Of a stretch of 47,816 nucleotides of DNA, positions 17,754-26,967 are shown piece after piece. The notes below the pieces were generated by a model. The model was given only the letters and a program-made list of their open reading frames with translations, had not been told where the DNA came from and made no database searches. Positions within the stretch are counted from its first letter, which is position 1. Each line of letters opens with the position of its first letter. The translations under genes were made by a program, and so were the position numbers. The DNA lies in assembly GCA_963747735.1 (NCBI GenBank), contig CAVVGE010000002.1, positions 1 through 47,816 of the forward strand, given 5' to 3'. Origin of the DNA: AP-15 sp963747735. GTDB lineage: Bacteria; Pseudomonadota; Alphaproteobacteria; ATCC43930; CGMCC-115725.

Positions 17754-19094
17754 ATGACCTTGACGTTGACGATGTTGCGTTGTCCCGATGCGGTAGTGCC
17801 TGAGACGCGCAGCGTGGCGGGCGGCGAGTTCTCGATCGGGCGCGGCCCGGAGAACGACTGGGTGTTGCCCGATTCGGAGCGCTTTCTGTCGAAGCAGCAT
17901 TGCGTGCTGGCGTTTCGCGCCGGCCTCTGGCAGGTCAGCGACCTGTCGACAAACGGGACCTTTTTGAACCACGACGGCGAGCCGATCGGGCGGGTCGAGC
18001 CGCGCGCGCTGCGCGACGGCGACCGGCTTCGGCTCGGCGCGTACGAGATCGAGGCGAGCCTCGCCATGCCCGCCGAAGCGCCGTACCGGGCCGCACCTGC
18101 CGCGCTCGATCCGTTTGCGCCGGCGCCGTTCGAGCCCGATCCGCTACTGCGGCAGCACCCTGATCCCGACCCGTTTGCCGCCGGGCTCGGCTCGCCCGCG
18201 ATCAACCTCCCGGCCGACTACGATCCGCTCGCCCCTGAACCGGCCGAAACGCCATTTGTCGGCCCGACCCAATCGGACCATTCGCCGCATCTCGAGGACG
18301 CGTTTGCGGCTCCGATCGCGCGGGCCGTGCTGCCCGAAGACTGGGACCGCGACCTCGATCCGCCGCCGGCTGCTGCAGCACCGCCGCGCGCCGCAAGCGC
18401 GGCGGGGCCGTCGCAACCGCCGCGTGCCGCGGTCGACTTGCCTCTGCCACAGGCCGCCCCGCCGGCGGCCGCCGCGATGCCGGCGGAGCCCCCCTTCCCG
18501 GCGCCATCGGCGCCCGAGGCCTCGCTCGCCGCCTTTCTGCACGGCGCCGGGCTTGGCGATGTCCGGCTGGCCGATCCGACGGCGACGATGGAAATGCTCG
18601 GCGCCACGTTTCGGACCTTCGTCAGCGGGTTGCGCGAGACGATGATCGCGCGCGCCGCGGTCAAGAGCGAGATGCGCATCGAGGCGACGCAGATCCGGAG
18701 CGGCGGCAACAATCCGCTCAAATTTGCGGCCGATGATAACGATGCCCTCGTGGCCTTGATCGGCGCCGGCCGCCGCACCGAGATGGGCCCGGTCGCGGCG
18801 GTCAACGACGCGCTGCGCGATCTGCGCTTGCACGAGCTGGCCACCATCGCCGCGATGCAATCGGCGGTGCGCAGCCTGCTCGCCGAATTCGACCCACAGA
18901 AGCTCCGCCTGGCGGCCGAGCGCGGCGGGTTCGAGCTCGTCGCGATGCAGAAAAAGGCAAGCGCCTGGGATCGGTTCGAAGCGCTGCACGGTACGGTCAC
19001 CGCGGCGCTGTCCGACAATTTCGACAGCGTTTTCGGCAGGGCCTTCGCCCGCGCCTACGAAAGAGCGCTCGCCGAGGCGTCAGTGAAAGATTAG
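17754..19094 (+). CDS. tagH: TagH, FHA-domain protein of the T6SS
   Basis: This 446-residue TagH/Fha1/ImpI protein has its FHA domain at residues ~23-95: GEFSIGRG (G29-R30), LSKQH (S46, H49) and STNGTF (N67-G68-T69), the residues that read phosphothreonine. A long Pro/Ala linker follows (~110-270). The C-terminal TagH-specific helical domain (~275-446) has FLHGAGLG, MLGATFRTFVSGLRETM and NNPLKF. The family acts as the phospho-dependent switch between the PpkA kinase and the membrane complex. The ATG at 17754 begins the FHA homology; the upstream extension to 17322 is not protein-like. First gene of the operon to pppA. Confidence 0.93.
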   Translation: MTLTLTMLRCPDAVVPETRSVAGGEFSIGRGPENDWVLPDSERFLSKQHCVLAFRAGLWQVSDLSTNGTFLNHDGEPIGRVEPRALRDGDRLRLGAYEIEASLAMPAEAPYRAAPAALDPFAPAPFEPDPLLRQHPDPDPFAAGLGSPAINLPADYDPLAPEPAETPFVGPTQSDHSPHLEDAFAAPIARAVLPEDWDRDLDPPPAAAAPPRAASAAGPSQPPRAAVDLPLPQAAPPAAAAMPAEPPFPAPSAPEASLAAFLHGAGLGDVRLADPTATMEMLGATFRTFVSGLRETMIARAAVKSEMRIEATQIRSGGNNPLKFAADDNDALVALIGAGRRTEMGPVAAVNDALRDLRLHELATIAAMQSAVRSLLAEFDPQKLRLAAERGGFELVAMQKKASAWDRFEALHGTVTAALSDNFDSVFGRAFARAYERALAEASVKD

Positions 19095-19122
19095 GCCGGC
19101 GCAGGGAAAGGCTGGGGGCGCC

Positions 19123-20460
19123 ATGACATGGACCAACCGGGTCGTCTGGCAGGAAGGCATGTTCCTGCGGGCGCAGCATTTCCAACAGCAGGACCGCTGG
19201 CTGGAGACGCTGGTGCGGGCCCGCACGGCGCCGCTACGACCTTATCCGTGGGGCATCGTCGACATGGCGATCGACCGTGACCTGCTGACGACCGGGCGAT
19301 TTGCCGTGACCTCGGCGACCGGCGTGTTCGAAGACGGGACGCCGTTTGCCCTGCCGGGCGAGGCCGACCATCCAGCGCCGATCGATCTCCCGGAGAATAC
19401 GCGCAACGCGCTCGTTTTCCTTGCGACGCCGATGCGCCAGCCGGGGGCCGTCGAGATCGGCGGCGACCCCGGCAATGGTGCCGAGGGCCGTTACGTCTTG
19501 CACGAATTCGAGGCCTATGACACCCACTCCGCCTCGCCACAGCCGGCGCCGTTGCAGGTCGCGCGCCTGCGGTTGCGCTACATGCTGGAAAGCGAGGAGC
19601 GGGCCGGTTATCTGACTGCATCGGCCTCGCTCGCATCGTCGAGGTCGGCGCCGACCGCCGCGTCGGTGCTCGACGAGCACTGGATCCCGCCGGCGCTCGT
19701 CTGCTCGGCCGCCGTGCCGCTCAGCGGCCTGATCGCCGAGTTTTCCGGCATGCTGAACCAGCGCGGCGATGCGCTCGCCGCACGCCTGACGGCGCCGGGA
19801 GCGCGCGGCGTTGCCGAGGTCGCCGATTTCCTGCTGCTGCAATCGATCAATCGCTGGCAGAAGCTGCTGGCGCATTGGGCCGACGCCGGGAACGTGCATC
19901 CCGCGGACCTGTATTCCGCGCTCGTTCAGATGGCTGGCGAGTTCGCCACCTTCACCGAGGTGACGCGGCGCCCCAACGCCTATCCCGCCTACCGCCACGA
20001 GGATCTGCAGCGCAGCTTCGCCCCGGTCGTCGCCGATCTGCGCCGGTCGCTGTCGGCGGTGCTGGAGCAGACCGCGATCGCGATCCCATTGCAGGAGCGG
20101 CGCTACGGCGTGCGCGTCGGCCCGATCACCGATCGCTCGGTGCTGCGCGCCGCGAGCTTTGTTCTCGTCGTGCAGGCCGAGATGCCGACCGAGAACCTGC
20201 GCCGGCTGTTCCCAAGCCAGGTCAAGATCGGCGCTGTCGAGCAGATCCGCGATCTCGTCAACGTCGCCATTCCCGGCATTACGGTACGGCCGCTGCCGGT
20301 GGCGCCGCGGCAGATCCCGTTTTATGCCGGGGCCTCTTATTTCGAGCTCGACCGCAACAGCCCGCATTGGCAGCAGATGCAGTCTTCGGGCGGCTTCGCG
20401 ATCCACGTTTCGGGCGATTTTCCGAATCTGCAACTGGAACTGTGGGCGATCCGGAGCTGA
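19123..20460 (+). CDS. tssK: TssK, baseplate-membrane connector
   Basis: The 445 residues are the usual length for TssK/ImpJ. The protein forms trimers that link the baseplate (TssEFG-VgrG) to the TssLM membrane complex. The N-terminus NRVVWQEGMFLRAQHFQQQDRW is diagnostic. The C-terminus VSGDFPNLQLELWAIRS also matches the family. The gene lies 28 bases after tagH and eight before tssL, so it is part of the same transcript. No frame disturbance is seen. Confidence 0.95.
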   Translation: MTWTNRVVWQEGMFLRAQHFQQQDRWLETLVRARTAPLRPYPWGIVDMAIDRDLLTTGRFAVTSATGVFEDGTPFALPGEADHPAPIDLPENTRNALVFLATPMRQPGAVEIGGDPGNGAEGRYVLHEFEAYDTHSASPQPAPLQVARLRLRYMLESEERAGYLTASASLASSRSAPTAASVLDEHWIPPALVCSAAVPLSGLIAEFSGMLNQRGDALAARLTAPGARGVAEVADFLLLQSINRWQKLLAHWADAGNVHPADLYSALVQMAGEFATFTEVTRRPNAYPAYRHEDLQRSFAPVVADLRRSLSAVLEQTAIAIPLQERRYGVRVGPITDRSVLRAASFVLVVQAEMPTENLRRLFPSQVKIGAVEQIRDLVNVAIPGITVRPLPVAPRQIPFYAGASYFELDRNSPHWQQMQSSGGFAIHVSGDFPNLQLELWAIRS

Positions 20461-20468
20461 CGCCGGGC

Positions 20469-21824
20469 ATGAGCGACAACCCGTTCTCCGAGCCGGACGA
20501 CAGCGACCGGACGATCATCCGTCCGGCTCCCGGCGGGCGCCTCCCGGCAGCACCCGTGCCACAGCCACTCGCGCCGCCGCAATTCGAGCCGGCGCCGCCG
20601 CGCGCAGGCGTCCCCGCCGCGGCGGATGACGGGGCCGAAGGTGTCGCGAGCGCGGTCAGCCCGCTGGTCGCAGCAGCGGCGCCGCTGCTGCAGTTGCTCG
20701 CCCGGTTGCGCAACACCGCCGGGCAGCCCGATCCGGGCGATTTGCGCGAGCGGGCGGTGCAGGCCGTGCGCGCCTTCGAACAGCAGGCGCGCGACGCCGG
20801 CGTGCCGCTCGACCTCTTACGCCCGGCGCACTACGCGTTGTGCGCCAGCCTCGACGATGTGGTGCTGAGCACGCCATGGGGCAGCACCGGGATCTGGGAC
20901 GCGCGCTCGCTGGTTTCGAGCTTTCATCAGGAGGTGCGCAGCGGCGAGCGCTTTTTCAATCTGCTCGACCAGATGCGGCAGAACCCCGGCAAATTCCTGC
21001 CGGTCGTCGAACTGATGTATCTGTGCATGTCGCTCGGCTTCCAGGGGCGCTACCGGCTCTCGCCGCGCGGTCCGGCCGAACTCGACCGGCTGCGCGAAGA
21101 GACCTATGCGCTGATCGTCCGCCAGCGCCAGACCGCCGAGCCCGATTTGTCGCCGCATTGGCGAGGCGTCGCCGCACCCTATCGCGGCCCGCGGCCGACG
21201 GTCCCGGTCTGGGTCGCCGCGAGCGCCGCGCTTGCCCTGTTGGCCGCGCTTTTCCTCTGGTTTTCCGCGTCGCTCAACGCCGGTTCCGACGCGCTCTTCG
21301 CACGCTTGTTGCAGGCGCCGCCCGATCACATGCCGAGGATTTCCCGCGCCGCTCCGGTGGCGCCGCCGCCCCCGCCACCGGTCTTGCCGGCGGCCGAGCC
21401 GCTGTGCACGCTGCTCCAGCCCGAGGTCGCGCAAGGGCTGGTGAGCGTGCTGTGCACGCCGCCGACGCCGGTCATCCGGATCCGCAACGCCGGCATGTTT
21501 GCCTCGGGCAGCGCCACGCTCGATCCCCGTTACATCCCGCTCTTGCAGCGCGTCGGCGCGGCGCTCAAGCGCGAGCCGGGCGCGGTTCAAATCATCGGCT
21601 ATACTGACAATCAGCCGATCCATACCGTGCAGTTCCCGTCCAATTTCAAGCTGTCGGCGGCGCGGGCGCAGGCGGCGGCGGCGATCATCGCGGGCGCGAT
21701 CGGCGACCCCCGGCGCGTCTCTGCCGAAGGCCGAGGCGAGGCTGATCCGCTCAACGCCAACACGACGCCGGATCAGCGGGCCGAGAACCGGCGCATCGAA
21801 ATCGTGCTGCATCAGCCGGGCTGA
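20469..21824 (+). CDS. tssL: TssL with C-terminal OmpA peptidoglycan-binding domain
   Basis: This 451-residue protein has an N-terminal disordered Pro-rich segment and a cytoplasmic DotU/IcmH domain (~65-225; LRPAHYALCASLDDVVLSTPWG, WDARSLVSSFHQEVRSGERFF, CMSLGFQGRYRL). One transmembrane helix follows at ~246-268 (VWVAASAALALLAALFLWF). A periplasmic OmpA-like domain (~340-451; FASGSATLD, IIGYTDNQPI, LSAARAQAAA, RAENRRIEI) should tether the complex to the cell wall. With TssM it forms the inner-membrane complex. No separate TssJ lipoprotein was found, and the OmpA fusion may compensate for that. The ATG at 20469 is the only good start. Confidence 0.95.
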   Translation: MSDNPFSEPDDSDRTIIRPAPGGRLPAAPVPQPLAPPQFEPAPPRAGVPAAADDGAEGVASAVSPLVAAAAPLLQLLARLRNTAGQPDPGDLRERAVQAVRAFEQQARDAGVPLDLLRPAHYALCASLDDVVLSTPWGSTGIWDARSLVSSFHQEVRSGERFFNLLDQMRQNPGKFLPVVELMYLCMSLGFQGRYRLSPRGPAELDRLREETYALIVRQRQTAEPDLSPHWRGVAAPYRGPRPTVPVWVAASAALALLAALFLWFSASLNAGSDALFARLLQAPPDHMPRISRAAPVAPPPPPPVLPAAEPLCTLLQPEVAQGLVSVLCTPPTPVIRIRNAGMFASGSATLDPRYIPLLQRVGAALKREPGAVQIIGYTDNQPIHTVQFPSNFKLSAARAQAAAAIIAGAIGDPRRVSAEGRGEADPLNANTTPDQRAENRRIEIVLHQPG

Positions 21825-21826
21825 AC

Positions 21827-24800
21827 GTGCGCGGCCTCTTCGCCTCCATCGCGTCGCGCTGGCTGCTGAGCTTCGCCGGTACCGCGCTCCTCGCCGTCCT
21901 CGTCTGGTTCTTCGGCCCGTTTATTTCGGTCTTGGAAAGCTGGGGCGTCCGGCTCGCGCTCGTCCTCTTGATGGCGGCGCTGTGGGCTGGGATCAACCTG
22001 GTGCTCGATTTCCGCCGCCACGGCCGCGGCGCGGCCCTCGCCGAGGGTGTCGTCGCGGCGGCACCCGACCCGGCCGCGCTGGCCTCGGCCGAGGAGGCGG
22101 CGGCGCTGCGCGACCGGCTCGCCGCGGCGCTCGCCCTGCTGCGCAAGGCGCGCGGCGCGCGCAACTATCTCTACGAAGAGCCGTGGTATGCGATCATCGG
22201 CCCGCCCGGCGCCGGCAAGACGACGGCTCTGCTGAATGCCGGACTGCGCTTTCCGCTCGCCGCCGAAATGGGGCAAGGGCCGGTCGCCGGCATCGGCGGC
22301 ACCCGGCTCTGCGACTGGTGGTTTACCGAGGACGCGGTGCTGATCGACACTGCCGGCCGCTACACCACCCAGGATTCCGACACCGCGATCGACCGCGCCG
22401 GCTGGCTCGCCTTTCTCGACCTCTTGAAGCGCACGCGGCCGCGCCAGCCGCTGAACGGCATCCTCGTCGCGATCCCGGTGACGGCGCTCGCCGGCGCCGG
22501 CGAGGAATGGCGGGCGCATGCGCGCGCCGTCCGCCAGCGCGTGCGCGAGATCGGCGACCGGCTGGCACTGCGTCTGCCGATCTATGTCCTCTTTACCAAA
22601 GCAGACCTGATTGCCGGCTTCACCGAGTTCTTCGACGATCTCGACCGCGACCGGCGCGGGCAGATTTGGGGCGCCACTTTCCCGCTCGTCCGCAACGAGG
22701 CCGGCCCGGTCGCCGGCTTTACCGACGAATTCCGGACCTTGATCGAGCGCCTCGACACCAGACTTTTCGACCGGTTGCAGACCGAGCGCAGCCCCGAACG
22801 GCGCGGGCCGATCGCCGGGTTCAGCGCGCAATGCGCGAGCCTCGCGGGGCCGATCGGCGGCTTTCTGCAAGACGCCTTTGGCGGCTCACGCCTCGACCCG
22901 GCGCCGCTCCTACGCGGCTTTTATTTCTGTTCGGGGACGCAGGAAGGGACGCCGTTCGATCGCCTGACCGGGGTTCTCGCGCGCCGTTTCGGCATCGACC
23001 AGCGGCGTGCGCTGGCATTGCGTGCGGTCGAGGGGCGCAGCTATTTCCTGACCCGCCTCGTCAAAGACGTGATTTTCGGCGAGGCGATGCTGGGCTCGGA
23101 AAAGCCCGGCGCCGCTCGCCGCCGGGTGCTGCTGCGGGCCGGGGCGTTTGTGCTCGCCGGCCTCGTCGTGCTGGCCGGTGCCGCCCTGATGTGGCAAAGC
23201 CGCGAAGCGAATTTACGGCAGATCGCCGAGCTCGACACGGCGCTTGCGGCCTATCGGAAAACCGCCGCCGGGCTGCCGCTCGACCCGGTCGCCGACGCCG
23301 ACCTGCCGCGCATCGTGCCGCTCCTCGACCAGGCGCGCGCCCTGCCCGACGGCTACGACCATCCGGCGCCGGGCGGTACGGTCCAGCTTGGCCTGTCGCA
23401 GGAGGCAAAGCTCGCGGCCGGGGCGCGCACGGTCTATCGCCATGCGCTCGAATGGGTGTTGCTGCCCCGATTGATCTGGCGGCTCGAAGCGCAGCTGCAT
23501 GGCAGCCTCGACCGCCCCGACTTTCTCTATGAGGCGACCCGCATCTACCTGATGCTGGGCTCGGCCGGTCCGCTCGACCGCGACCTGGTGCGGACCTGGA
23601 TGACGCTCGATTGGGAGACGCTCTATCCGGGCCCCGCCATGGCGCCATTGCGGCGCGACCTTGCCCGGCATCTCGACGCGCTGCTGCAAAACCCGCTGCC
23701 GCCGATTTCGCTCGACGGTGCGCTCGTTGCCGCGGCGCGCGCGACCTTCAGCCGGGTGCCGCTCGCCAATCGCATCTATTCGCGGATCGCCGCGTCGCGT
23801 GCCGCAGCGCAGCTGCCGCCGTGGCAACCGGCCGAGGCGCTCGGTCCGGGCGGCGGGCGGTTTTTTGTGCGCGGTTCGGGCAAGTCGCTGACCGACGGCA
23901 TCGCCGGCTTCTACACCGTCGACGGTTTCTACCGGGTGCTGCTGCCGGCGCTCGGCGACATCACCAACGAGGTGACGCGCGAAAGCTGGGTGCTCGGCAA
24001 GAGCGCCGAGGTCGCCCCCGACAGCACCCAGGCGACGGCGCTCGAAAATCAGGTGATTGCGGAATACGAGACGAACTACGCCAAGGCGTGGGATGCGATG
24101 CTGGCCGGCCTCGACATCGTGCCGCCGCGTACCGCCGAGCAGGCGGCGCAGGACCTCTATGTCCTGGGCTCGCCACAATCGCCGATCCGCGATCTGTTGA
24201 AGTCGGTCGCTCGCCAGCTGACCCTGTCGCAACCGCCGGCGTCGCCTGCCGCCGCCGCGGCGAATGCGGCTGGCGCGGCGGCGAACGCGGCCGGCGTGGC
24301 GGGGACCGGGCCGCGCGCATCCGGCACGGCGGCACGGCTCAAGACCCTGCTCGGGACGCAAAATGCCGGGCCGCCGCCGGCGCCTCCCGGCAAGGAGATC
24401 GACGACCGCTATCGGGCGTTGCGCGATTTTGTCGGCAGTGGTCCCGGCGCGCCGATCGATCAGGCATTGCAGGCGATCAGCGCATTGCAGCAGCAGATGG
24501 CGAAGCTCGCCGCCGCGGCTCCGGGTGCTGCGCCGGCGCCGCCTTCCGGCGAGGATCCGATCCTGACGCTGCGCGCCGAAGCGTCGCGCGACCCGCAACC
24601 GGTCGCGCGTTGGCTCGCCGCTCTGGCGACCACCGGCGAGGCGCTGCGCGGCGGCGGCGCGCGGCAACAGGCGGCTCTCGCCTTCAACAGCAGCGGCGGC
24701 CCCGCCGAATTGTGCCGGAAAGCGGTCGCCGGACGGTACCCGTTCGTGCCGGGTTCGCCGAACGATATCCCGCTTGAGGATTTCGCGCGGCTGTTCGCGC

Positions 24801-25372
24801 CGGGCGGCCTGCTCGACAGTTTCTTCAACACGCAGCTGCGCCCCTATGTCGTTACCAGCGGCGCAACCTGGCACACGCAAGCGGTCGACGGCGTGCCGGC
24901 GCCGGTTTCGCCGGAGCAGCTCGCCCGTTTTCAGCGCGCTGCCGTGATCCGCGACCTGTTCTTCGGCGCCGGCGGGACCACGCCGTCGGTGCGCTTCGAC
25001 ATCACGCCGCTGTCGCTCGACGCCGGGGCAAAACAGGTGACCCTCCAGCTCGGCGGCACCTCGATCAGCAACGCGCATGGCGCGGCGCAGGCAACCGAAA
25101 TCGTTTGGCCGGGGCCGAACGGCGTGCAGAACGTACAGCTGACCTTCGACCCACCGCCGGCCGGCGGCAGTGCTGCGCTGTCGGCAACCGGACCTTGGGC
25201 GCTGTTCCGGCTGTTCGGCCAAGGCAGCTTGCAGCGTGCGGGCTCGGCCGAGCGCTACACACTGTCGTTCCAGCGCGGCGACCGGCAAGCGAGTTTTGAG
25301 ATCCTCGCGGGCTCGGTGCTCAACCCGTTCGCGCCGGGCATCTTGAGCGGGTTCCAGTGTCCGCAACTCTGA
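21827..25372 (+). CDS. tssM: TssM, inner-membrane core protein with Walker A
   Basis: The 1181 residues are typical for TssM/IcmF. Transmembrane helices lie at ~13-34 and ~42-60, with a third near residue 440 (AGAFVLAGLVVLAGAALMW). The cytoplasmic domain between them carries Walker A GPPGAGKT (125-132) and a DTAGR motif (174-178), so this is the nucleotide-binding subclass. The long periplasmic part ends with the TssM C-terminal domain and FQCPQL. It starts with GTG two bases after the tssL stop and overlaps the tagF start by 16 bases, so the genes are tightly coupled. It is intact over 3.5 kb, in contrast to vgrG and clpV. Confidence 0.95.
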   Translation: MRGLFASIASRWLLSFAGTALLAVLVWFFGPFISVLESWGVRLALVLLMAALWAGINLVLDFRRHGRGAALAEGVVAAAPDPAALASAEEAAALRDRLAAALALLRKARGARNYLYEEPWYAIIGPPGAGKTTALLNAGLRFPLAAEMGQGPVAGIGGTRLCDWWFTEDAVLIDTAGRYTTQDSDTAIDRAGWLAFLDLLKRTRPRQPLNGILVAIPVTALAGAGEEWRAHARAVRQRVREIGDRLALRLPIYVLFTKADLIAGFTEFFDDLDRDRRGQIWGATFPLVRNEAGPVAGFTDEFRTLIERLDTRLFDRLQTERSPERRGPIAGFSAQCASLAGPIGGFLQDAFGGSRLDPAPLLRGFYFCSGTQEGTPFDRLTGVLARRFGIDQRRALALRAVEGRSYFLTRLVKDVIFGEAMLGSEKPGAARRRVLLRAGAFVLAGLVVLAGAALMWQSREANLRQIAELDTALAAYRKTAAGLPLDPVADADLPRIVPLLDQARALPDGYDHPAPGGTVQLGLSQEAKLAAGARTVYRHALEWVLLPRLIWRLEAQLHGSLDRPDFLYEATRIYLMLGSAGPLDRDLVRTWMTLDWETLYPGPAMAPLRRDLARHLDALLQNPLPPISLDGALVAAARATFSRVPLANRIYSRIAASRAAAQLPPWQPAEALGPGGGRFFVRGSGKSLTDGIAGFYTVDGFYRVLLPALGDITNEVTRESWVLGKSAEVAPDSTQATALENQVIAEYETNYAKAWDAMLAGLDIVPPRTAEQAAQDLYVLGSPQSPIRDLLKSVARQLTLSQPPASPAAAAANAAGAAANAAGVAGTGPRASGTAARLKTLLGTQNAGPPPAPPGKEIDDRYRALRDFVGSGPGAPIDQALQAISALQQQMAKLAAAAPGAAPAPPSGEDPILTLRAEASRDPQPVARWLAALATTGEALRGGGARQQAALAFNSSGGPAELCRKAVAGRYPFVPGSPNDIPLEDFARLFAPGGLLDSFFNTQLRPYVVTSGATWHTQAVDGVPAPVSPEQLARFQRAAVIRDLFFGAGGTTPSVRFDITPLSLDAGAKQVTLQLGGTSISNAHGAAQATEIVWPGPNGVQNVQLTFDPPPAGGSAALSATGPWALFRLFGQGSLQRAGSAERYTLSFQRGDRQASFEILAGSVLNPFAPGILSGFQCPQL

Positions 25373-25983
25373 GCGGTGCCGCCGGCATATTGCCGCGGTT
25401 CACCGCGGCGGGTTTTTGCGGCAAAATCCCGGCGCGCGGCGATTTTGTCCGAGCCGGCCTGCCGCGTTCGTTCATGGACCCGTGGGACGACTGGATGCAG
25501 CGCGTGCTGGCGGCGAGCCGCGAGCAGCTCGGTGAAGCCTGGAGCCCGGCCTGGCTCGAAGCGCCGGTCTGGCGTTTTGCCCTGATGCCGGGGCTGTGCG
25601 GGCCCGCAGCGGTCATCGGCCTGTGGCTGCCGAGCGTCGATCGGGCCGGCCGCTATTTTCCGCTGACCTTGACCGCAGTAGCGGCGGCCGTCGATTTGCC
25701 GGAGCTGATCGAGCAGGCGGGCGGGTTTCTCGCCGCGGCGGAGGCCGCCGGCCGCGATGCGCTGGCGGACGATCTCGCCCCCGAAGCCCTCGCCACCCGC
25801 CTCGCCGCGGCGGCAGCCCTACCCGATGCGGCGCCGGGGACCGAGCCGCCCGAGGGCCCGGCATCCGGATGGTGGTGGACCGCGGGCGCGCCGCGCGTGC
25901 GGGCCGCTGCCTTTGCCTGCGACGCGCTGCCGGATGCGGCGCGGTTCGCCGCGATGCTCGACGACGGGGCGGCAGCGCCATGA
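25357..25983 (+). CDS. tagF: TagF, T6SS post-translational regulator
   Basis: This 208-residue TagF/ImpM family protein has family features near the start (GFCGKIPARGDFVRAGLPRSFMDPWDDWMQ), then WRFALMPGLCGPAAVIGLWLPSVDRAGRYFPLT and WWW near residue 170. In other species TagF represses the T6SS by binding TagH or TssL components. It starts at a GTG inside the last codons of tssM and its stop overlaps the pppA start (ATGA). Only the TagF domain is present; in some bacteria it is fused to PppA. Confidence 0.93.
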   Translation: MSATLSGAAGILPRFTAAGFCGKIPARGDFVRAGLPRSFMDPWDDWMQRVLAASREQLGEAWSPAWLEAPVWRFALMPGLCGPAAVIGLWLPSVDRAGRYFPLTLTAVAAAVDLPELIEQAGGFLAAAEAAGRDALADDLAPEALATRLAAAAALPDAAPGTEPPEGPASGWWWTAGAPRVRAAAFACDALPDAARFAAMLDDGAAAP

Positions 25984-26762
25984 CCGCCACGCCGATCGCG
26001 ACCAGCATCATGGCGGCGGGGCCGTTCCGCTCCTCGGCCGCGAGCCATACCAGCGCCGCGCGCCAGCGCAACGAGGACAGCTTTGTCAACCGCCCCGATC
26101 TCGGTCTCTGGGCGGTCGCCGACGGCGCCGGCGGCCACCAGGCCGGCGATGTTGCGGCGCGGCTCATTGCCGACGCGCTGGAGGTGGTGCCGGCCGGGCT
26201 CGGCGCCGCCCAGCTCTTGGCGGAAGTGCGCCAGCGGCTCGCCGAGGCGCATCGCGCGATGCAGCGCGAAGCGGTGCAGCGCGGTGCGGTGACCGGTCTC
26301 GGCTCGACGATCGTCGTGTTGTTGGCGCGCGATGCGCATTACGCCTGCCTGTGGGCCGGCAATTCGCGGGCCTATCTGATGCGCGCGGGCGAATTGCGCC
26401 AGCTGACGCATGACCACAGCTTGGTCCAGCAGCTGCTCGACAGCGGCGCCATCGGCCCGGCCGAGGCCGCGCATCATCCGCAGCGCAATATCATCACCCG
26501 CGCCCTCGGCGGCCCCGACGAAGCGGCGGAGCTCGACAAGGTGACCGACCGGCTGCGGCCCGGCGACCGGTTTTTGTTGTGCAGCGACGGGCTCTCCAAG
26601 ACCGTGCCGGAGGAGGAGTTGTGCCGGGTGATGGCGGAGACCGGTGATGAGATGGCCGCGCGCCTCGTCGCTGCCGCTCTCGACCGGCAGGCCAACGACA
26701 ACGTCACCGCCGTCGCGGTCGAGCTGTTGGCCGAGGGCAGTGATACGCCGAAACGAGGATAA
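25980..26762 (+). CDS. pppA: PppA-type PP2C protein phosphatase
   Basis: This 260-residue PP2C (PPM family) Ser/Thr phosphatase has metal-binding and catalytic motifs in order: RNEDSF (~29-34), ADGAGGH, GLGSTIV, AGNSRAYL, LTHDHSLVQ, ITRALGG, LCSDGLSK and NDNVTAV near the C-terminus. In T6SS loci PppA reverses PpkA phosphorylation of TagH. It overlaps tagF by four bases. It is the only phosphatase in the window, although two kinases are encoded. Confidence 0.95.
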   Translation: MTATPIATSIMAAGPFRSSAASHTSAARQRNEDSFVNRPDLGLWAVADGAGGHQAGDVAARLIADALEVVPAGLGAAQLLAEVRQRLAEAHRAMQREAVQRGAVTGLGSTIVVLLARDAHYACLWAGNSRAYLMRAGELRQLTHDHSLVQQLLDSGAIGPAEAAHHPQRNIITRALGGPDEAAELDKVTDRLRPGDRFLLCSDGLSKTVPEEELCRVMAETGDEMAARLVAAALDRQANDNVTAVAVELLAEGSDTPKRG

Positions 26763-26967
26763 AGCAGGGCTCCGGCGGCGCGGCGTCCTTGGATGACTGC
26801 GCCCGGCGACCCACGCTGGCCTCAGCGACAGTCGGCTTCGACAACCGACCGTTGAAGCCCGCGCTACAGCCGTGTATTCTCACAATCCGCAAGCGTTCGC
26901 TCAATGCATCGAAAAATGAGCGGGACGCCGCCGGCCTGTTTCGCAACCGCGCGGACGGAGAGAGCCC
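26763..26967. other. Gap between pppA and the next gene
   Basis: These 205 bases have no supported gene. A gagag motif just before 26968 could be the ribosome site of the following gene, which may have its own promoter here. Confidence 0.35.

Noticed and set aside
21499..23532. 677-codon + frame overlapping tssL and tssM
   Set aside because: Out-of-frame reading of two clear T6SS genes with an Arg/Ala-rich product.
23213..25366. 717-codon open frame on - inside tssM
   Set aside because: Antisense shadow of a well-supported TssM; the translation is Arg-rich and low in conserved patterns.
25357..26762. TagF-PppA fusion protein
   Set aside because: The two domains are in different frames with a proper stop and an overlapping ATGA start, so they are separate genes.
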